NCBI GenBank assembly: GCA_016124585.1
Contig: WGNL01000006.1
Coordinates: 124,001 to 188,000 of the forward strand
Length of the DNA stretch: 64,000 nt
Reading direction: 5' to 3'
From: Bacteroidota bacterium
GTDB taxonomy: Bacteria; Bacteroidota; Bacteroidia; Chitinophagales; Saprospiraceae
Within the stretch, counting starts at the first letter, position 1. The number at the start of each line of letters is the position of its first letter. This document shows, piece after piece, positions 59,761-64,000 of this stretch. A model generated the notes under the pieces. The model did not search any database. It saw nothing but the letters and a program-made list of their open reading frames with translations, and had not been told where the DNA came from. The position numbers and the translations under genes are program-made.

Positions 59761-61209
59761 ATGTTCAACACAAAACTCGTCACTTTCCTTCGCAGTTTTT
59801 CCAGGTCCGATTTGGCGCAGTTCCGCAAGTACCTTGATTCGCCTTTTTTCAATGAAAAAGAAGAGCTTCTTAAGCTTTTTGATGTATTGGGGTCTGTGGA
59901 ATTGCTGAACGAGAAGACTGCAAAAGATTTCGAGAAAACAGCCCTTTGGGAGCGTCTTTTCCCTAATTTGCCCTACGATGATGTACGCTTCCGTCGTCTC
60001 TGCTCCGATTTGCTACGCCTAGCAATGGACTTCATGGCTTACAATCAATATACCTCCAGCCCAGCGACAGGGCAGGTGTTCCTGCTGCATGCATTGGCCG
60101 GCACCCACCTTGAGAAACACTTTGACGGGGTGCTGCGGCAGGCGGAACTTTTACAAGAAAAAGCAGGGTATCGGGATGCTGATTTTCATTACCTATCCTA
60201 CATGTTGCATCGGCGAAGGCACGAGCATTTGGAGCATGTCTCGCCAAGGAAGGCTGCATTTGACCCCATCGAAAAGGCCGACTACCACTTAGACTGTTAT
60301 TATTTCGCCAAAAAACTGGAGCATTACTGCGATGCCCTTGGATACAGCAATATTGTCTCCGAAACGGCAGAGGTTGCCTTGTTCCCCAATTTTTTAAAGT
60401 ACTTGGAAGATAGTCCTTATCTGGCTGAACCTGTAGTGAATGCTTGGTATCTCATTGCCCAGATGATGTTACACCCCGACGAAACACATTTTTTTCAAGC
60501 AATGAAAAACCTGCTTGAAAAGCAGGCCAGCAATTTTCAACCAAAAGAGTTACAGACCCTCTTCATCCACTCGATGAACTACTGCATTGATACTAAAATC
60601 AACCATGGCAGGGAGGATTACTTAGGAGAACTTTTTTCGCTCTACCGCATTGCTCTCGACCGGGAAATCATCTTCGACAATGGCGAACTGAACCCGCACC
60701 ACTACAAGAATATTATTACGATTTCGTTGCAAATTAAAGAACTGGCATGGGCGGAAAACTTCATTCGTGATTTTACAAGTCGTCTGCCTAAAAGCGATCA
60801 AGAAAATGCCCTGAACTTCAATCTTGCACATGTCTATTATTATCAAAAAAAATATGATCAGGTCATCGAATTACTTCAAGAGGTAGAATACCAAAATATC
60901 ACTTACTCCCTTGGTAGCCGAATGCTGCTCATGCGAACCTATTTTGAGCAACGGGAAGACCTAGCGCTACATTCTGTCCTTGATAGCTACAGCATCTTCA
61001 TTCGACGCAACCGCTTGATTTCCAAAGACACAAAGAATCAATACCTGAACATGCTTCGCTTCACTCGCAAGTTGTTTATGCTAGCACCTTTTGATAAAAA
61101 AGGGATAGAAAAGACCTTGGTTGAGATTGAAAACTGCAAGTCTTTAACCTCCAAAAAATGGCTACTGGAAAAAGCGGCGGAGTTGGTAGGAAAGTCGCCC
61201 AACAAATAA
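59761..61209 (+). CDS. Large helical protein of unknown function
   Basis: 482 residues, almost entirely helical, with repeats suggestive of TPR-like solenoids: FNLAHVYYYQKKYDQVIELL, then GSRMLLMRTYFEQREDLALH. The N-terminus (VTFLRSFSRSDLAQFRKYLD) is a conserved opening of a family seen mostly in Saprospiria-type genomes. No enzyme motif. Leader of 210 bases with no repeat. Possibly a scaffold; role unknown. Confidence 0.8.
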   Translation: MFNTKLVTFLRSFSRSDLAQFRKYLDSPFFNEKEELLKLFDVLGSVELLNEKTAKDFEKTALWERLFPNLPYDDVRFRRLCSDLLRLAMDFMAYNQYTSSPATGQVFLLHALAGTHLEKHFDGVLRQAELLQEKAGYRDADFHYLSYMLHRRRHEHLEHVSPRKAAFDPIEKADYHLDCYYFAKKLEHYCDALGYSNIVSETAEVALFPNFLKYLEDSPYLAEPVVNAWYLIAQMMLHPDETHFFQAMKNLLEKQASNFQPKELQTLFIHSMNYCIDTKINHGREDYLGELFSLYRIALDREIIFDNGELNPHHYKNIITISLQIKELAWAENFIRDFTSRLPKSDQENALNFNLAHVYYYQKKYDQVIELLQEVEYQNITYSLGSRMLLMRTYFEQREDLALHSVLDSYSIFIRRNRLISKDTKNQYLNMLRFTRKLFMLAPFDKKGIEKTLVEIENCKSLTSKKWLLEKAAELVGKSPNK

Positions 61210-61296
61210 TTTTTAATACCATGCCCATAAACAATAATAATTTTGCCGGGCTTGTTAAAGAGTTCGTCTGAACCGTTCACACCTTTTATTGAATTT

Positions 61297-63600
61297 ATGA
61301 AAAAAATGCACCCTAGTTTTCCACTGCTTGCTTTCTTGTTCTTGACAAAAATCTCTATTGGACAAACTGATATCTCTATTGGCCAATGGAAAGAACACTT
61401 ACCGTTTAGCAATGGGGTGTATGTTACCCAAAGCGATGACAAAATTTATTATGCGACCCGGTATGCGGTACTAGAAGTGGATAAGCAGGAACGCTCTGTG
61501 CGTCGCATGACCAAAGTGGAAGGTCTGAGTGACGTCGGGGTGAAACTCGTAAAATATAACCGGGGAAGTAAGATTTTAGTCATCGTTTACGACGATAGTA
61601 AGGTGGACCTTGTGAGCGAGTCAGGAATCCTGACGCTTCCATCTATCGGTGATGCTCCTTTCCTTGGTGGCAAAACGATTTTCGACATCTACATGGCAAA
61701 TGACTCTATTGCCTATTTCGCCGCCAACTACGGGATTACAACTCTCAATCTGAAACAGGGCCTATTTCCTAACACCATTAAGACCCCTGTGGAAGTGCGC
61801 TCCGTGCGGATTTTCGAAGATAAAATCTATGCCGCAACTGACGATGGACTTTACGTCGCCGACCCCAATGCTGGCTACAATATCAATGACTTTTCCAATT
61901 GGGAATGGCTAAATGGCACAAAGGGGCTTCCCCAAGTCTTCGAATCAGATGCCATGACCCTATTCAACGGCCAACTTTACCTTGATGTGAACGACAGCCT
62001 CTATAGTTTCAATGGCAGCGAGGCAGCGTATGTTTTTCATTTTGACACCCTTGATTTGACCTTCTTGACTTCCGAAGGAGAGCACTTGCTTGCAGGCTTT
62101 TTTTGTGGCCCAAGCTGTAAAGGGCAGGTTTTCTCTTTTGACCAAAACCTAACCTCCACGAATAAAGGCTCATCCTGCTTGATTTTTCCCAGATATGCCA
62201 TTGAAGATGAAAAAGGTACCCTTTGGTATGCTGACGATATACGTGATTTTTATGTGCAGGACAAAGACGCCGGTTGCACTTCTTTTAGCGTGAACAGCCC
62301 TTATTCTATCAATACCTACCAACTTGACGTGGCAAATGGAAAGGTCTGGGTAGCTGGTGGAGGTGTTGATTTGACGTTCAGCGCACTTGGTAGGACAGAA
62401 GGTTTTTATGGTTTTGTTGATGGAGAATGGACTGCATACAATCTTAGGGTCACGCCAGAGTTAGCTGGAATATCTGACTTCTTGGATATAAAAACTGACC
62501 CTGTCACGGGAAAAATTTATGCAGCTGCATTTTGGGATGCACTGGTCTGTTTGGATCTAGTTACAGGTGAGTTCAAAATTTTCAACGAAACCAACTCAAC
62601 GCTGCAAGGTGCCCAACTTGACGAATCGCGCACTCGCGTGACTGGACTTGCATTTGATGCTGAAAACAACCTATGGATGTGCAATCACAATGCTCCGAAG
62701 CCGCTTGCTGTCATGACCAACACTGGTGATTGGTACAGCTTTGAGCTTCCATGTTTGGTGGACGACCAGATACAGCGGGTGGTCATTGACGCTCTGGGTT
62801 ACAAATGGATGTTTTCTTCGGGCAACAGTACCGGCATTATTGTTTTTGACGAAGGTGAAGACCTCTCCAGTAGTGCCGATGACCGATGTGTAGTGCTAAA
62901 TGCTTCCAATTCCGTATTGCCTACCAATGAGGTTACTAGTATGGAGGTGGACAGGGATGGCAGTGTTTGGGTAGGCACAAAACTTGGTGCTGCGGTATTT
63001 CAGTGTGATCCATTTAGTGGCGAGTGCCCAGGTAGCAGGCCCTTCGTGACGGTGGACGGCTTCGGGGCCAACCTTCTTGAAGACATTGAGGTGCGAGCAA
63101 TTGCTGTGGACGGTGCTAACCGGAAATGGTTTGGCACAGGTGCTGGTGTTTTCGTCATGTCGCCAGAGGGTAACACACAAATCGCCCATTTTACCGCAGA
63201 AAATAGCCCACTTTTCGATGATGGCATCACGGATATTGACTTCAACGATGAGACAGGTGAGGTATACATTGGTACTTTGCGTGGCTTGATTTCTTATCGG
63301 GCCGAAGCGACTTCTGCGCCTAGCTACCATCCAGGTGCAGTAGTGTTCCCGAACCCTGTCCGAGAGAATTATTTTGGCCCAATTGCCATCAAAGGTCTGG
63401 CCGAGGATTCCACGGTAAAAATCACAGATGTGAGCGGGCAATTGGTTTATGAAACAGAAGCTCTGGGTGGGCAGGCCATTTGGGATGGCAACGATTACAA
63501 CGGTCGGCGGGCCAATACTGGTGTGTATCTTGTGTATGCCACCAACCGTAATTCTAACGACCCTCAGGTGGCGGTGGCGAAGATATTATTGATGAAATAA
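61297..63600 (+). CDS. porZ: PorZ-like type IX secretion system beta-propeller protein
   Basis: 767 residues. Signal peptide (about 1-25, ending SIGQ), then an opening typical of PorZ: IGQWKEHLPFSNGVYVTQSD, YYATRYAVLEVD, KVEGLSDVGVKLVKYN. Two propeller regions follow, with repeated DxxGxxWVGT/WFGT blades near 590-680. A C-terminal type A sorting domain (about 690-767, FPNPVRENYFGPIAIKGLAE to VAVAKILLMK) targets it to the system it serves. PorZ is an accessory of the T9SS attachment complex. The start at 61297 is preferred, because upstream residues lack a leader. Confidence 0.9.
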   Translation: MKKMHPSFPLLAFLFLTKISIGQTDISIGQWKEHLPFSNGVYVTQSDDKIYYATRYAVLEVDKQERSVRRMTKVEGLSDVGVKLVKYNRGSKILVIVYDDSKVDLVSESGILTLPSIGDAPFLGGKTIFDIYMANDSIAYFAANYGITTLNLKQGLFPNTIKTPVEVRSVRIFEDKIYAATDDGLYVADPNAGYNINDFSNWEWLNGTKGLPQVFESDAMTLFNGQLYLDVNDSLYSFNGSEAAYVFHFDTLDLTFLTSEGEHLLAGFFCGPSCKGQVFSFDQNLTSTNKGSSCLIFPRYAIEDEKGTLWYADDIRDFYVQDKDAGCTSFSVNSPYSINTYQLDVANGKVWVAGGGVDLTFSALGRTEGFYGFVDGEWTAYNLRVTPELAGISDFLDIKTDPVTGKIYAAAFWDALVCLDLVTGEFKIFNETNSTLQGAQLDESRTRVTGLAFDAENNLWMCNHNAPKPLAVMTNTGDWYSFELPCLVDDQIQRVVIDALGYKWMFSSGNSTGIIVFDEGEDLSSSADDRCVVLNASNSVLPTNEVTSMEVDRDGSVWVGTKLGAAVFQCDPFSGECPGSRPFVTVDGFGANLLEDIEVRAIAVDGANRKWFGTGAGVFVMSPEGNTQIAHFTAENSPLFDDGITDIDFNDETGEVYIGTLRGLISYRAEATSAPSYHPGAVVFPNPVRENYFGPIAIKGLAEDSTVKITDVSGQLVYETEALGGQAIWDGNDYNGRRANTGVYLVYATNRNSNDPQVAVAKILLMK

Positions 63601-63634
63601 AAGCTTGAAAAAGCCTGAATCAGTGGTGGCTTGA

Positions 63635-64000
63635 TTATTCCACTCCCATGTACTCCCAGCAAAAAGTAGCATATTTGGATAAGGCTGCATCCCCTGCTAC
63701 CATGGAAAAATAATCTCTCGCCTTTACTTTTTGACCTAAGTCAAAATGCCGTTTGCCGATGAACCAACAAGCAGCACTTTTTTTATAAAAATCTTCTGAC
63801 TTCATCAATTTTTCAAACAATGGGAGTGCCTCATCATAATGTTTGAGTTGATGCAGCGACCAAGCATGGTAAAAATTCACATTATCCCAGTCAGCAGTCT
63901 CTAGGTCTAAATTTGGTTGGCGTTCCAGCAGCTTGAATGCCTCATCGGCACGGGTGTAGCATTTGTTGAAGCAATAAGTTTCAGCGGCATTGAAATACGG
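63635..64000 (-). CDS. TPR-repeat protein (partial, N-terminus beyond right edge)
   Basis: The last 121 residues of a tetratricopeptide-repeat protein; the frame is open to the window edge. Repeats: AETYCFNKCYTRADEAFKLL, HAWSLHQLKHYDEALPLFEK, AACWFIGKRHFDLGQKVKAR. It ends CWEYMGVE. It converges on porZ. Confidence 0.85.
   Translation of the reverse strand, partial: PYFNAAETYCFNKCYTRADEAFKLLERQPNLDLETADWDNVNFYHAWSLHQLKHYDEALPLFEKLMKSEDFYKKSAACWFIGKRHFDLGQKVKARDYFSMVAGDAALSKYATFCWEYMGVE

Overview
The window reads as a chromosomal segment of a Bacteroidota bacterium, most likely of the Saprospiria type. The evidence is seen in the sequence. Several genes start behind the phylum's -7 box (TAnnTTTG, often TACCTTTGCC). 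Exported proteins carry type IX secretion (T9SS) C-terminal sorting domains, and a PorZ-like T9SS propeller protein is present. Lipoproteins, DUF4834, a YgjP-type peptidase and a solitary rpmH fit the same picture. About 70 protein genes are supported. I found no rRNA, tRNA, CRISPR array, transposase or phage gene.

Layout. 1-11 kb is housekeeping: uvrA (cut by the left edge), a DUF937 protein, psuG, a MoxR ATPase, cysS, a zinc peptidase, rpmH (51 codons) divergent from rplY, an omega-amidase-like nitrilase and an NlpC/P60 lipoprotein. 11-27 kb is mostly envelope and secreted proteins: an endonuclease I with T9SS tail, a coiled-coil membrane protein, a GH3-C/beta-lactamase fusion, a CaCA antiporter, a BamA/TamA-like barrel, lipA, a pseudouridine synthase and small lipoproteins. 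28-33 kb is the rimP-nusA-infB translation/transcription operon with a terminator-like hairpin just before rimP. 33-58 kb is an accessory-looking belt of small stress and detoxification enzymes mixed with many regulators: a histidine kinase, ArsR, MarR, three Crp/Fnr proteins, two AraC proteins and one ECF sigma factor. The enzymes include SRPBCC, glyoxalase, DinB, YceI, YCII, SDR, DOPA-dioxygenase-like, GST and SnoaL-like proteins. 58-64 kb holds a second copy of the coiled-coil protein family, a large helical protein, porZ and a TPR protein cut by the right edge.

The most unusual signal is not a gene. The window is seeded with short repeats of two kinds. One is degenerate tandem heptanucleotides (for example GGGATGA, CAATCAC, TCCGAAG, ATTCACC), often as two opposed arrays. 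The other is longer imperfect palindromes, one family of which has three copies. They lie in intergenic gaps, abut or supply stop codons, and in four places sit in frame inside genes: twice in uvrA, once in the BamA-like gene, and once as the linker of an SRPBCC-glyoxalase fusion. The heptamer arrays recall the STRR repeats described in filamentous cyanobacteria; that comparison is from memory and was not checked.

Regulatory structure is also visible. A MarR gene is preceded by a 45-bp inverted repeat containing its own -7 box. Two 12-bp palindromes bracket the promoter of a DHFR-like gene. Two perfect TGTGACnnnGTCACA sites lie near Crp/Fnr genes.
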